From Limiplasma sp048370855 (GTDB lineage: Bacteria > Bacillota > Clostridia > Christensenellales > Aristaeellaceae), in assembly GCA_048370855.1 (NCBI GenBank), contig DBGEOK010000004.1, positions 1-64,000 on the forward strand: a DNA stretch of 64,000 nt. Reading direction: 5' to 3'. A program made the translations under genes and the position numbers. Below the pieces are notes generated by a model. That model saw only the letters and a list, made by a program, of their open reading frames with translations, ran no database searches and was not told the origin of the DNA. The number at the start of each line of letters is the position of its first letter. Within the stretch, counting starts at the first letter, position 1. This document shows, piece after piece, positions 33,024 to 41,938 of this stretch.

Positions 33024-34348
33024 GGAAAATCCGCCTGCTCCGCGCCCTGCTATTAGCGGCGCTTTGCCTTTCCCTGGCGGGCTGCCAGGCGCAAAAACCT
33101 GCGGAACCGGAGAAAGTGACGCTTACGATCAAAACTCCGCCGATCGGGCTTGGAAATATTCCCGGCGTGGGCGAGTCCGAGGTCTACGATATGCTCACGG
33201 CGGCGGCAAAGCGTTTTCAGGCGCAATATGACCTGTACAACGTGGAATTTACCGTCAGCCGCTACGACTACCTGGACGAGCAGGCGCAGCTCGCCGATAA
33301 GTACGGCACGCCGGAAGCCGCCGACATCTTTTTCTCCGGCTCCTGGAACGTGCCGCTGTACGTCAAGCGGGGCTGGCTGGTTCCGCTGGACGACATGATC
33401 GACGAGGCGATGCGCGCCGATATCGACGATTCCATTTGGAAGCAAAACACCATCGACGGGCGGGTATATACCCTCCCCTACCACCAGCTACAAAACACGC
33501 TGATGGTAAACCGGGCCATGATGCTGAGCGCCGGTCTGGAGGATTATATCCCGGAGGGCGATTCCGTGGCGCACTGGTCGACCGAGGATTTTAACCTGAT
33601 CTGCCGAAGGCTTCAAGAATCCATGAAAGATGAAAACACGTTCGCGTTTATGATGTACGCCGCCAACAATCAGGGCGACAGCCACATCATGACCCTGCTG
33701 CGGGCTTACGGCTGCACCCTCTATGACGAAAGCGGGAATTTTTCAGTCAATACGCCGGAGGGAATTCGGGCCCTTAGCTGGATCAAGGAAATGGACGCCC
33801 AGGGCGTCACCCCCAAAGGAGCGGAAAACCTGGAGCTGCTGGACTGCGTCAACCTGTTTTACAACGGACAGCTCGCCATGTGCGTGGGAAACCTGACCAA
33901 CCTGTGGGACGCAAGAAATAAGGGCATCGACGTGTTCACCGCTAATTTCCCCGATTTGTCCGGCGCGGGCTACTGCACCGCTTCCAGCAACGGCTTCTGC
34001 GTATTTGACAACGGAGATGAAGCCAAGCTTCAGGCTTCCAAGGATTTTCTCCGCTTCCTCCTTTCGGATGAGGAGGCGATGAAATATACCCTGGGCACGC
34101 TTCCGGTCAGCAAATCCGTCACCGAGCGGTATCAGGACGAAATCTGGATGCTGAAGGCCTATGGCGACAACACTCCGAACGTGGTGGACAATATACGCGG
34201 CAGTCTCAACTGGCAGGGCGTCCGGGATGTGTTTTACCGGAGTATCAACGACCTGCTGATGGGCATAAAATCACCGGAGGAGGCGGCCGCTGCCATCGAC
34301 GAGAGCTGCAACGCCGCCCTGGAGCTAGGCCGCGGAGAGCTTTATTAG
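33020..34348 (+). CDS. solute-binding lipoprotein (family 1) without partner permeases
   Basis: 442 residues. Lipoprotein signal: LLLAALCLSLAGC, cysteine at residue 22. The mature part is a family 1 extracellular binding protein of sugar type (FSGSWNVPLYVKRGWLVPLD, then KQNTIDGRVYTLPYHQ; ALSWIKEMDAQGV; LLSDEEAMKYTLG). No transporter gene is nearby. Because it is translated with the histidine kinase and followed by c-di-GMP genes, I infer that it acts as a co-receptor of the kinase, as binding proteins do in several Bacillota signalling operons. Confidence 0.88.
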   Translation: MRKIRLLRALLLAALCLSLAGCQAQKPAEPEKVTLTIKTPPIGLGNIPGVGESEVYDMLTAAAKRFQAQYDLYNVEFTVSRYDYLDEQAQLADKYGTPEAADIFFSGSWNVPLYVKRGWLVPLDDMIDEAMRADIDDSIWKQNTIDGRVYTLPYHQLQNTLMVNRAMMLSAGLEDYIPEGDSVAHWSTEDFNLICRRLQESMKDENTFAFMMYAANNQGDSHIMTLLRAYGCTLYDESGNFSVNTPEGIRALSWIKEMDAQGVTPKGAENLELLDCVNLFYNGQLAMCVGNLTNLWDARNKGIDVFTANFPDLSGAGYCTASSNGFCVFDNGDEAKLQASKDFLRFLLSDEEAMKYTLGTLPVSKSVTERYQDEIWMLKAYGDNTPNVVDNIRGSLNWQGVRDVFYRSINDLLMGIKSPEEAAAAIDESCNAALELGRGELY

Positions 34349-34374
34349 CGGAGCATGGCAGATCATGGGACAGA

Positions 34375-35865
34375 ATGGCGGGTGCGGGCATGAAGAGCGA
34401 TGTGATTCAATATGAGCGATCCTACCGGCAGCTTAGAAACAAAATTGAATCCGCGATGCTTCCGGTAGGCGCCAGGCTGCCCGGCAGGATGGCGCTGTGC
34501 CGGGAGCTGGGCACCTCGGAACGCACGGTTCGGCGCGCGCTGGAGCTGTTGGAGCAGGACGGATTTTTAGAGATTTCGCCCAGAAAAAGGCCCACGGTCA
34601 TCTCCGCCTTCCCCTCGCCGAACGGGCGCTCGCTGCAAAATATGAAGAAGGCCGACCCCGCGCGGGTAAACGACCTGATGCAGACGGCCAACCTGCTGTG
34701 CTATCCCATCTTTCTGAACGGGCTGCGGTTATGTAACGGCGAAGATTGGCGCACGCCGGAGACGATTCTTGGAAAAATGAACCCGAACCATCCGGAAGAA
34801 TTTTGGCGGCTATCCAGCCGGCTTGGACGTTTTTTTATCGCCCGGAATGAAAACGAGCTCCTTTTGCGGGCCGTGGACAGTTTGGGCTTCCGTGGAAAAG
34901 AGCCTCCGAAGGGTTCCCCTGAGGAACGAGCGCGGTACCGCTCCCATATCGAAACGCTGTTTCAAGCCGTCAAAAGCGGGGGTACGCCGGGCCGGGAGGA
35001 GCTGGACGCCATCTTTTTGCAATACCAGGCCGTTGCGGAACAAGCGGGAAAATTGCAGTTCCACCAGGCGCTCTCCCCCTGCCCCATGCTGGCGGGGGCG
35101 GATGAGCCGGGGCGGCAGCTCAGCCTGTCGCAGGAGCGCTATTCCTCGGTCTGTCTGGATCTGCTGGGCCTCATCGCCATCGGCCGCTACCAGCCCGGCG
35201 ATCACCTGCCCACCCACGACCAGCTTCAGAAAATCTATGGCGTAAGCCGCGATACCTCCGTCAAGGCGGTGCGAATGCTGCGGGATTGGGGCGTGGTGAA
35301 GGCGGCGCCCCGGCGGGGGATTTCTGTGGAGATGGACCTGGCCGCCCTCCAAAAAATCCAGATTTCCCCGGAATCCATCGCCTGCCATGTGCGGCGGTAT
35401 CTGGACAGCCTGGATTTGCTGTCCCTGACAATCGAAAGGGTCGCCGCGCACGCCGCGGCCCGCGTACAGCCAGAAGACGCGCGACGGCTCCAGGAGGCCA
35501 TCCTCCGGCAGCAAAAACAGCCCTATGAGCACCAACTGATTCCCCGTACCCTGCTGGATTTCATCACAGAGCATATCCAGTATGACGCGCTCCGGTCGAT
35601 TTACAGGGTGTTATCCAGAAATTTCAGCATCGGCAGAAGCATCCCGAAATTGATAAGCCGCGACAAGAATCCTCAGAATTGCGAAATATACCGGCAATGC
35701 GCCGAAGCCGCGGATATTCTTTCCGACGGCGGCGACGGGCTCTTTGCAAAGCGGGCGACGGGCATGTTTGAACAAGTCCGGCGCCTCATCGTTGCAGAGT
35801 GCGGGAGGCTGGGCTATTGGGACGCCGCCATGAAGGTTTACGACGGAGCAAAGCTTTGGCGATAG
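34375..35865 (+). CDS. double-GntR transcriptional regulator
   Basis: 496 residues with two GntR winged helices. The first is at about 10-80 (ARLPGRMALCRELGTSERTV, then RRALELLEQDGFLE). The second is at about 255-325 (YQPGDHLPTHDQLQKIYGVS, then RDTSVKAVRMLRDWGVVK). The regions between and after them are alpha-helical with no catalytic motif and could be a divergent effector or dimer domain. Two complete winged helices in one chain is unusual for GntR proteins and would allow binding of paired sites by one polypeptide. The start at 34375 has only a weak GGGA before it; an ATG at 34390 is the alternative. It sits in the middle of the signalling operon, so it may control it or be its output. Confidence 0.82.
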   Translation: MAGAGMKSDVIQYERSYRQLRNKIESAMLPVGARLPGRMALCRELGTSERTVRRALELLEQDGFLEISPRKRPTVISAFPSPNGRSLQNMKKADPARVNDLMQTANLLCYPIFLNGLRLCNGEDWRTPETILGKMNPNHPEEFWRLSSRLGRFFIARNENELLLRAVDSLGFRGKEPPKGSPEERARYRSHIETLFQAVKSGGTPGREELDAIFLQYQAVAEQAGKLQFHQALSPCPMLAGADEPGRQLSLSQERYSSVCLDLLGLIAIGRYQPGDHLPTHDQLQKIYGVSRDTSVKAVRMLRDWGVVKAAPRRGISVEMDLAALQKIQISPESIACHVRRYLDSLDLLSLTIERVAAHAAARVQPEDARRLQEAILRQQKQPYEHQLIPRTLLDFITEHIQYDALRSIYRVLSRNFSIGRSIPKLISRDKNPQNCEIYRQCAEAADILSDGGDGLFAKRATGMFEQVRRLIVAECGRLGYWDAAMKVYDGAKLWR

Positions 35866-35924
35866 ACCCGCCCGGCGATCAAACTCGACATACAACCAAT
35901 CCGTTGGGAGAAAGGCCGGTCATC

Positions 35925-37475
35925 ATGAAACGAAACCCCAAAAAGCAGGTTGGCCAATGGGATATCTCCTTTACCCCCATCATCCGGTACAGCATTCTAT
36001 TTTGCATACTGATTATACTCGTAGTGTTTCTGGGCGGGGGCGTCCTGTCGGTGAGCCGGATGAGCGTGGATGCTAAAGCGTCGCTTGCGACCAGCCATGC
36101 GCAGATTTCCCAGCGGGTCGATGGAGCGGTTCGTTTGCTGCAATCCCTGGCGAGCCTGCCGGAGTTCCATGACCCTCTGGTTCCTCCCATCGACAAGGTG
36201 AAAAAGCTGGACCAAATGTGCCCCTATTTCGGATATATGATGATCTGCTATGTGGACGCCGATATTGTCGTCTACTCCGACGGCTCCGAACCGGCAAGCC
36301 TCGCCAGCCGCGACTACATGCAGCGGCTGTTTTCCACCGGGCAAAAGCAGGTGACGGACAGCTTTGCCGCCGGCGCTGACGGCGCGACGCTCAATTATAC
36401 CGTGGCCGTTCCGTTGCTGGATGAGCAAGGGACGATAACGGGGTGCCTGTTCTGCGCCATTTACTTTGACGAGATGGTGGATATTCTGGAGCGGTCGTCG
36501 GGAGCCACCGGGTCAGAGGCGGTGCTGATCGGTTCCCGGGGGCAGGTGATGTCCTCCACGAACGGGCTTCCCTATGGGGATTCCATCACGGACGTTTTAA
36601 AAAACAGCGTGCTGTTCGACACCACGGCTGACCGTTTAGAGGAGCAGCTTTTGGCCGCCCAGCCCGGCGCTTTTTGGAGCTTGCGAAACGGAAGCCTGTA
36701 CTACACCGCCTACCAGCGGGTGGAAAACACAAGCTGGGATATTCTGTGCTCGGTCAATTTTTGGACCTCCTTTGAAGCGATGCTTCCGGCCCTGTTTTTG
36801 GTGGCTGGGCTTACCGTCCTTAACTGTCTTGGCCTGCTATGGTTTGTGCGGCGGTATATCGCCAGCCAGATGAAGGTTGTGAATGTGCTGGTTCATTCGG
36901 TGGAGGAACTGGAGAACAGGATTTACCGGGACGACCGGCCGAAGACCGCTGATTTTCAGGAGGTTCTGCGCCTGACCAGCGACGGCCTCTCCGACAGCCT
37001 GACCGGCGCGGTCACACGCTCGGTATTTCTAAGCCAAGCGGACGCCCTGCTTAAAAAGGCCGACCCTCTGTTAACCCAGGCCCTGTGCTTTGTGGATATG
37101 GACAATCTGAAACAGCTCAACGACAGCAGCGGGCATGCCGGAGGCGATATCGCGCTCAAAAGCATCGGATACATCCTCCGGGAGTATGAGAAAAAATATG
37201 ACGGCGTGGTGGGACGGTACGGCGGAGATGAATTTGTCATGCTGCTGACCAGCCTGGACGATGAAAAAGAGCTGCGCGGCGTGCTGGATGAGCTGGTGCT
37301 CCGGCTCCGGACGAGCATTCAATCAGGCGGGCAGAGTATTCCGGTGCAGTGCAGCGTGGGCGTGTCGGTTTTCCAGCCGGGCATGACGCTGGAGCAGATG
37401 ATCTCCGACGCGGACGAAGCGCTTTACTATGTCAAACAAAACGGAAAAGGATATTATCACATTCGGCAGAAGTGA
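35925..37475 (+). CDS. membrane diguanylate cyclase (Cache-GGDEF)
   Basis: 516 residues: helix 1 at about 22-45 (IIRYSILFCILIILVVFLGG), an extracellular Cache-type sensor (about 46-285; DADIVVYSDGSEPASLASRD), helix 2 at about 287-310 and a GGDEF domain in the last 165 residues. The active site RYGGDEF is intact, as is DMDNLKQLND, so it should make c-di-GMP from GTP. No RxxD inhibitory site is seen just before the active site. The start follows GGGAGAAAGG; the in-frame sequence back to 35799 overlaps the preceding gene and is not used. The next gene encodes a phosphodiesterase, giving a make-and-break pair. Confidence 0.92.
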   Translation: MKRNPKKQVGQWDISFTPIIRYSILFCILIILVVFLGGGVLSVSRMSVDAKASLATSHAQISQRVDGAVRLLQSLASLPEFHDPLVPPIDKVKKLDQMCPYFGYMMICYVDADIVVYSDGSEPASLASRDYMQRLFSTGQKQVTDSFAAGADGATLNYTVAVPLLDEQGTITGCLFCAIYFDEMVDILERSSGATGSEAVLIGSRGQVMSSTNGLPYGDSITDVLKNSVLFDTTADRLEEQLLAAQPGAFWSLRNGSLYYTAYQRVENTSWDILCSVNFWTSFEAMLPALFLVAGLTVLNCLGLLWFVRRYIASQMKVVNVLVHSVEELENRIYRDDRPKTADFQEVLRLTSDGLSDSLTGAVTRSVFLSQADALLKKADPLLTQALCFVDMDNLKQLNDSSGHAGGDIALKSIGYILREYEKKYDGVVGRYGGDEFVMLLTSLDDEKELRGVLDELVLRLRTSIQSGGQSIPVQCSVGVSVFQPGMTLEQMISDADEALYYVKQNGKGYYHIRQK

Positions 37476-37482
37476 GGCGCTT

Positions 37483-40194
37483 ATGAAAAAAAGGGTTCGA
37501 CGGTTGTCAGCGCGCTTTTCCCTCGTCCTGCTGGCTCTTGCCATAAGCGCCGCCTCGGTCATTTTCATCCACAGCGCCATCGTAAAGGTGCGGCAGAGGG
37601 AAGCCGAAAACATCCTGTTTTATTACAGGGAAAAGATTATTCTGCAAATGCGGGGGTCTATGAATGAGGCCACGGCCTTGGCGCAGACCGTCCAGGTCAT
37701 GAAATCCATGCAATCGGACGCTTCGGACTGGTTTGAAACGGCGGTCGGGCCATTGCTGCGGCGGTCCGAAATCCGCATGGTCGGCCTGTTTGAGGAAGAT
37801 ACCTTAACGCAAATACTGCCGCAAAGCAAATACGGAAAGCTGATAGGAAAGGATTTGCGGGATTTTTCCTATATTTATACCATGTCCAAGGTCGTCAAGG
37901 AGCTTGTGGTGGAGGGGCCCATTGTGTTGCAAAACGACCCCGAGCGGCAAGAGGTGTTTATCTTTTTACAGCCTATCGTCGAGGAGGGCGCATACCTGGG
38001 CCAAGTAGCGGTGGCGCTGGACCGGGACTATGCGCTCGAGCAGTTGGGGCTGGAGGATCTGTCCGCCCAGGGGTATGATTATGAGCTCTGGCGGGTGGAA
38101 CCTCAGAACGGGAACAAGGAAATCGTCGCGCGCTCCCAGGCTGACGCCGACTTTTCTCAGGCGCAAAAAACGGTATTCAACCTGCCCACGCAGTGGACGC
38201 TCAGCATCCAGCCTATGGCCGGGTGGCTCAGCGGAGGACAGCGCCTGGGCCTGATCCTGCTGGGCGTTCTTCTCCAGGCCCTCCTGCTCTCGCTTATGTA
38301 TTTGCTTAGCAGCAGCCGCAGACAAAGGCGCGCGCTGCAAAGAGCGGACTGTGTGGATCGCGCCACCGGGCTTGATAACCGGAAAGGATTTACGGCAAAG
38401 CTGGACGGCTGGCTCCAAAAAGAAGGCCCCCCTATTACGCTGTTTTACTTTTCTCTTGAGGGATATACCCAGACGGCCCGGCTCATCAGCCCGGAGGCGG
38501 AGGAGAAATATCTCAAAAGTATCCGCCCCCGGCTGGACGAGTACATCCGAAGCCCATTCCTCGCCGGAAGGCTGGACGAGGGCGGCTATCTGGTCGCGTT
38601 ACGGGAGGAGCTGGACGAGCAAAGGCGCGATGATTTTGCCAGAGGGCTGTCCCTGGAGCTTATGCTGCAAGTGCGGATTGGCGGCGAAAAAAGCTTCCTG
38701 ATGGCGCGTTACCAGCATATTTGCTGCGAGCCGGGCGATGGCAGGGCGGCGGAGTATATTTCCAAGCTGATTCGCGCGTATTATGACCGCATATCGAAGG
38801 AATCCCCAATCCGCATGCTGACGGAGAAATGCCGTCAGCTTATCGAGGGAAAGAACGACGTTACCTTTGACGAGTACACGGACCTGGAAATGATGGAGTT
38901 GTCCAAGACCTTCAACCGCTACCGCAAGCAGGTGGAGCAGTTCGCCTATTCCGATCCGGTTTTTTCCGTGGGCAACCGGCTGAAATTCCTGCGGGATACC
39001 AACATGCTGATCTCCTATGATCAAAAAAGGAAATTCAGCCTTTATTGCGTTGACATATGCTCCTTCAGCCAGTACAACGAGCTGTTCAGCGCGGAAATTG
39101 GGGATGAGATTCTACGCGAGGTTCTGCGACGGCTTGCGCGTCCCTTAGGCTCGTACCTCTACCGCATCAACGGCGACGTTTTTTTGGGCATCTCCCTCTC
39201 GAGCGAGGGTGCGGAGTCCTTTGCCTCCCGGCTGCAGGGCCTGTTTGCCGAACCGGTTACGGTAGGCACGCTCTCTTTTCCATTGCAGGTGCGCATCGCG
39301 GCGTGCATGTATCCCAAGCATGGAGAGACGCCGAGCGCCCTTCTGGACCATATCCAATCCGCCCTTCGCTTTGCCAAGGAAGCCGGCCAGACGACGGCCG
39401 TATACAACGGCCAGCTTGACGAGCTCATCCGCACGGAAGCCGATATTCTGCGCAGGTTGAAGGAGGCCGTCCAGCAGGAGACGCTGGAGGTGTGGTATCA
39501 GCCCATCATGCTGCTCAAGGACGACCGGTACAGCGCCGCCGAAGCGCTTGTGCGCCTTCCCAATGGAAAGGGCGGCTATTTCTCGGCGGGCCAGGTCATT
39601 TCCCTGGCTGAACGAAACGGCATTGTGGAAGAGCTGGGCGACTATGTGCTCCGTCGGGCCTGCTCTTTTATGCACGACTTTGGCAACGAGCTGGGCTTGC
39701 AGCGCATCGGCGTGAATATTTCCGTGCAGCAGCTTCTGGTGGGAAACAGCGCGGATCATCTGCTGAACCTGATCCAATCCGTCGGCATTAACCCCAGCCT
39801 CATTACGCTGGAAATTACGGAGAGCATCCTGATCCAGTCCATCGACCAGGCGGCGCAGTCCCTGGAAAAGCTGAGGCGGGCGGGCGTCCATATCGCGCTG
39901 GATGACTTCGGCGTGGGGTACTCGAGCCTCAACTATCTATCCAACCTGCCGGTGGATATCATCAAAATTGACCGCTCGTTAACCCGGCAGATTCTCACGA
40001 ACCATAAGCAATACGCGCTGCTGAAATCTATTGTGGAAATGGCGTCGATCAATGGGCTTTCGGTTGTGGCGGAGGGCGTGGAGATACAGGAGGAGCAGCG
40101 GGCAATCGCCAAGTCCGGCGTACACTATATTCAGGGGTATTATTATGCCCGCCCCATGCCCAAAGAGGAGCTGCGCGGCTTTCTAAGCCGTTAA
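37483..40194 (+). CDS. membrane c-di-GMP phosphodiesterase (degenerate GGDEF regions + EAL)
   Basis: 903 residues. Helix 1 at about 10-32, an extracellular sensor to about 255, helix 2 at about 257-280. Two GGDEF-like regions follow. The first (about 285-430) is badly decayed (LDEGGY at the active site), and the second (about 475-625) has INGDVF. Neither should make c-di-GMP. The C-terminal EAL domain (about 645-900) keeps its catalytic set: EALVRL, VNIS, LEITES, LDDFG, IKIDRS, VAEGVE and QGYYYARP, so c-di-GMP hydrolysis is expected. The start after GTGAGG, eight bases past the cyclase stop, is preferred to in-frame codons inside that gene. The decayed GGDEF units may bind GTP as sensors. Confidence 0.92.
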   Translation: MKKRVRRLSARFSLVLLALAISAASVIFIHSAIVKVRQREAENILFYYREKIILQMRGSMNEATALAQTVQVMKSMQSDASDWFETAVGPLLRRSEIRMVGLFEEDTLTQILPQSKYGKLIGKDLRDFSYIYTMSKVVKELVVEGPIVLQNDPERQEVFIFLQPIVEEGAYLGQVAVALDRDYALEQLGLEDLSAQGYDYELWRVEPQNGNKEIVARSQADADFSQAQKTVFNLPTQWTLSIQPMAGWLSGGQRLGLILLGVLLQALLLSLMYLLSSSRRQRRALQRADCVDRATGLDNRKGFTAKLDGWLQKEGPPITLFYFSLEGYTQTARLISPEAEEKYLKSIRPRLDEYIRSPFLAGRLDEGGYLVALREELDEQRRDDFARGLSLELMLQVRIGGEKSFLMARYQHICCEPGDGRAAEYISKLIRAYYDRISKESPIRMLTEKCRQLIEGKNDVTFDEYTDLEMMELSKTFNRYRKQVEQFAYSDPVFSVGNRLKFLRDTNMLISYDQKRKFSLYCVDICSFSQYNELFSAEIGDEILREVLRRLARPLGSYLYRINGDVFLGISLSSEGAESFASRLQGLFAEPVTVGTLSFPLQVRIAACMYPKHGETPSALLDHIQSALRFAKEAGQTTAVYNGQLDELIRTEADILRRLKEAVQQETLEVWYQPIMLLKDDRYSAAEALVRLPNGKGGYFSAGQVISLAERNGIVEELGDYVLRRACSFMHDFGNELGLQRIGVNISVQQLLVGNSADHLLNLIQSVGINPSLITLEITESILIQSIDQAAQSLEKLRRAGVHIALDDFGVGYSSLNYLSNLPVDIIKIDRSLTRQILTNHKQYALLKSIVEMASINGLSVVAEGVEIQEEQRAIAKSGVHYIQGYYYARPMPKEELRGFLSR

Positions 40195-40202
40195 CGGCAG
40201 TC

Positions 40203-40266
40203 CGGCGTTTCTCTCCGCGTAACGCCGCACGGCGGGCCGGTTTGCACGCCGCCCCCCGTTTTTTTG
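40203..40266 (+). terminator. terminator of the signalling operon
   Basis: CGGCGTT (40203-40209) pairs with AACGCCG (40221-40227), followed by a second GC-rich stem (ACGGCGGG with CCGCC...CGT) and seven T (40259-40265). The remaining bases to 40407 show no other feature. Confidence 0.65.
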
Positions 40267-40407
40267 CACGTCAAGCGCGCGGGAATCAGGCTTGGAATGC
40301 CGCCGGGCTTGTGTTCATATCAGGCCGGCCGATGGACCCGGCGGCGCGCGCCGTTCGGGAACCGGGACGGTTGAAAAACGAGGGCGGATAAGCGCGCCTC
40401 CATACCG

Positions 40408-41178
40408 TTACAGGTAGTTGACGCCCAGGATTACCGCGCCCAGGACGACCAGGACGACGCCCGTCGCGCGGTTCAGCGTTTTGGGCGCGGCGTTATTGGC
40501 AAAGCGGGCGGCAATCCGCGCCCAGATCAGCGTGAAACCCACGCACAGCAGCAGCACGGACAGGTCCGGCATGCCGTCGATGGCAAAATGGGAGAGCGAG
40601 CCTGTCAGCGCCGTAAAGCTCATGATAAACACGCTGGTCCCGACCGCGGTTTTCAGCTCATAGCCCAGCACGGATGTCAGGATCAAAAGCATCATCATGC
40701 CCCCGCCCGCGCCGATAAAGCCGCAGATAAAGCCGATGACGCAGCCGCAAACCACGGATTGAACCGCGCGCTTCCCGGCGGAAACAGCCGTCATATGCTC
40801 CTTCGTGGTCATGACCGGGCGCACAATAAACTTGATTCCCAAAAGCAGCGTCATGAATGTGGAAAAGCCGCCCATGGTCTGGTTGGGCACCAGGCTGGAA
40901 ACATAGCTTCCAATCAGCGTAAAAACCAGCACCGCCGCCATCATAATCAGCCCGTTGCGAATATCCAGGTTCTTGTTTTTGCCGTAGGTATAGGCCGAAA
41001 CGGCGCTGGCCAGCACGTCCGACGCCAAGGCGATGCCCACGGCCTGATAGGCCGGGATATGTAAAAAGGTCACCAGCATCGGCGTAATGACCGCCGCCGC
41101 GCTCATACCGGCAAAGCCGGTGCCAAGCCCGGCCCCCATACCCGCGATCAAGCAAATGATTATTTCCAGCCAGTTCAT
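40408..41178 (-). CDS. TSUP family (TauE/SafE) membrane exporter
   Basis: 256 residues with about eight helices in two repeats. The family start is conserved (GMGAGLGTGFAGMSAAAVITPM) and the second repeat has CGCVIGFICGFIGAGGGMMM. TSUP proteins move sulfite, sulfonates, taurine or related small anions. It follows the MarR gene after four bases, with its ribosome site GGGGAGGG inside the end of that gene, so the MarR protein probably controls it; substrates of the regulator and exporter are likely the same toxic anion or oxidant. Confidence 0.9.
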   Translation of the reverse strand: MNWLEIIICLIAGMGAGLGTGFAGMSAAAVITPMLVTFLHIPAYQAVGIALASDVLASAVSAYTYGKNKNLDIRNGLIMMAAVLVFTLIGSYVSSLVPNQTMGGFSTFMTLLLGIKFIVRPVMTTKEHMTAVSAGKRAVQSVVCGCVIGFICGFIGAGGGMMMLLILTSVLGYELKTAVGTSVFIMSFTALTGSLSHFAIDGMPDLSVLLLCVGFTLIWARIAARFANNAAPKTLNRATGVVLVVLGAVILGVNYL

Positions 41179-41182
41179 GGGT

Positions 41183-41629
41183 CTATTCCCTCCCCAAACT
41201 CAGCATTGCGCTCAGGTTATCGTTTATTTTGGCAAACAGGGCGGCCGCCTGCCGCCTCTCTGCCCCGTCCAGCCCTTTGAGCAGCGCGCCAAAAAAGCTT
41301 TGCTGCGTTTCCAGGCCCTCCGTGATAAGCGGCTTGGCGGCCTCGGTAACCGCCAGATGAACCACGCGGCGGTTGCCGCCATCCCGGCTGCGGACGAGAT
41401 AGCCTCTTTGAACCAGCTCCTCCACCGCGTTGGAAACGTTGGACTTTGACAGCCCTCTCAGGTCGCAGATGCTCTGCGCCGTGTCAAAGCCCGGGTTATG
41501 ATGCAAAAACAGCAGGATGTCCCATTGAAGCTGCGCAACGCCGTATTTCCGAACGAGCGGATCAAAGCTTTTCGCGTACAGCAGCTTGGCGTTGCGCATC
41601 CCGGTCAGGAGCGTTTCCTGAATCGTCAT
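41183..41629 (-). CDS. MarR-family transcriptional regulator
   Basis: 148 residues, MarR winged helix: DTAQSICDLRGLSKSNVSNA, VEELVQRGYLVRSRDGGNRR and VVHLAVTE. Members bind palindromes as dimers and let go on binding phenolics or on oxidation. The first gene of a two-gene operon with a TSUP exporter. A perfect palindrome TGTTCT-N4-AGAACA and an overlapping AGAAC-A-GTTCT lie between the -10 box and the start codon, which indicates self-repression. Confidence 0.92.
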   Translation of the reverse strand: MTIQETLLTGMRNAKLLYAKSFDPLVRKYGVAQLQWDILLFLHHNPGFDTAQSICDLRGLSKSNVSNAVEELVQRGYLVRSRDGGNRRVVHLAVTEAAKPLITEGLETQQSFFGALLKGLDGAERRQAAALFAKINDNLSAMLSLGRE

Positions 41630-41644
41630 CTTCCGCCTCCCATG

Positions 41645-41695
41645 TGTTCTTATTAGAACAGTTCTATTTATAACTCATTTTCATTTCTCTGTCAA
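41645..41695 (-). promoter_or_regulatory. promoter and MarR operator of the MarR-TSUP operon
   Basis: Minus strand TTGACA (41695-41690), 17-base spacer, TATAAA (41672-41667). Palindrome TGTTCTTATTAGAACA at 41645-41660 and a second, AGAACAGTTCT, at 41656-41666, cover the transcription start region. Confidence 0.85.
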
Positions 41696-41938
41696 TCCCG
41701 TTTGCTGAAAATACCTTGAAAAGACAAAGCCATCGTCAGACGGGCTATTTAGGGAAAGGGAACGTTAAGCAGCGCGGGTTCGAGCGATTTCGGCATAGAC
41801 GAAAGGAGCGGCCCATGGTAGAATGTACGCGGCATCAAACGGGCTTCAGGCCATGTCGGCCCGATATGCCAGGCGCGCCTTTGGCGTTTCAGGCGCGCTC
41901 GGCCATCCTGCCGGTTCGGGCAGGCGGAAAGGATATTT
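41696..41938. other. intergenic region before the toroid-like gene
   Basis: No gene supported; I find no convincing promoter. GGCGGAAAGGA near 41920 is the ribosome site of the next gene. Confidence 0.4.
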
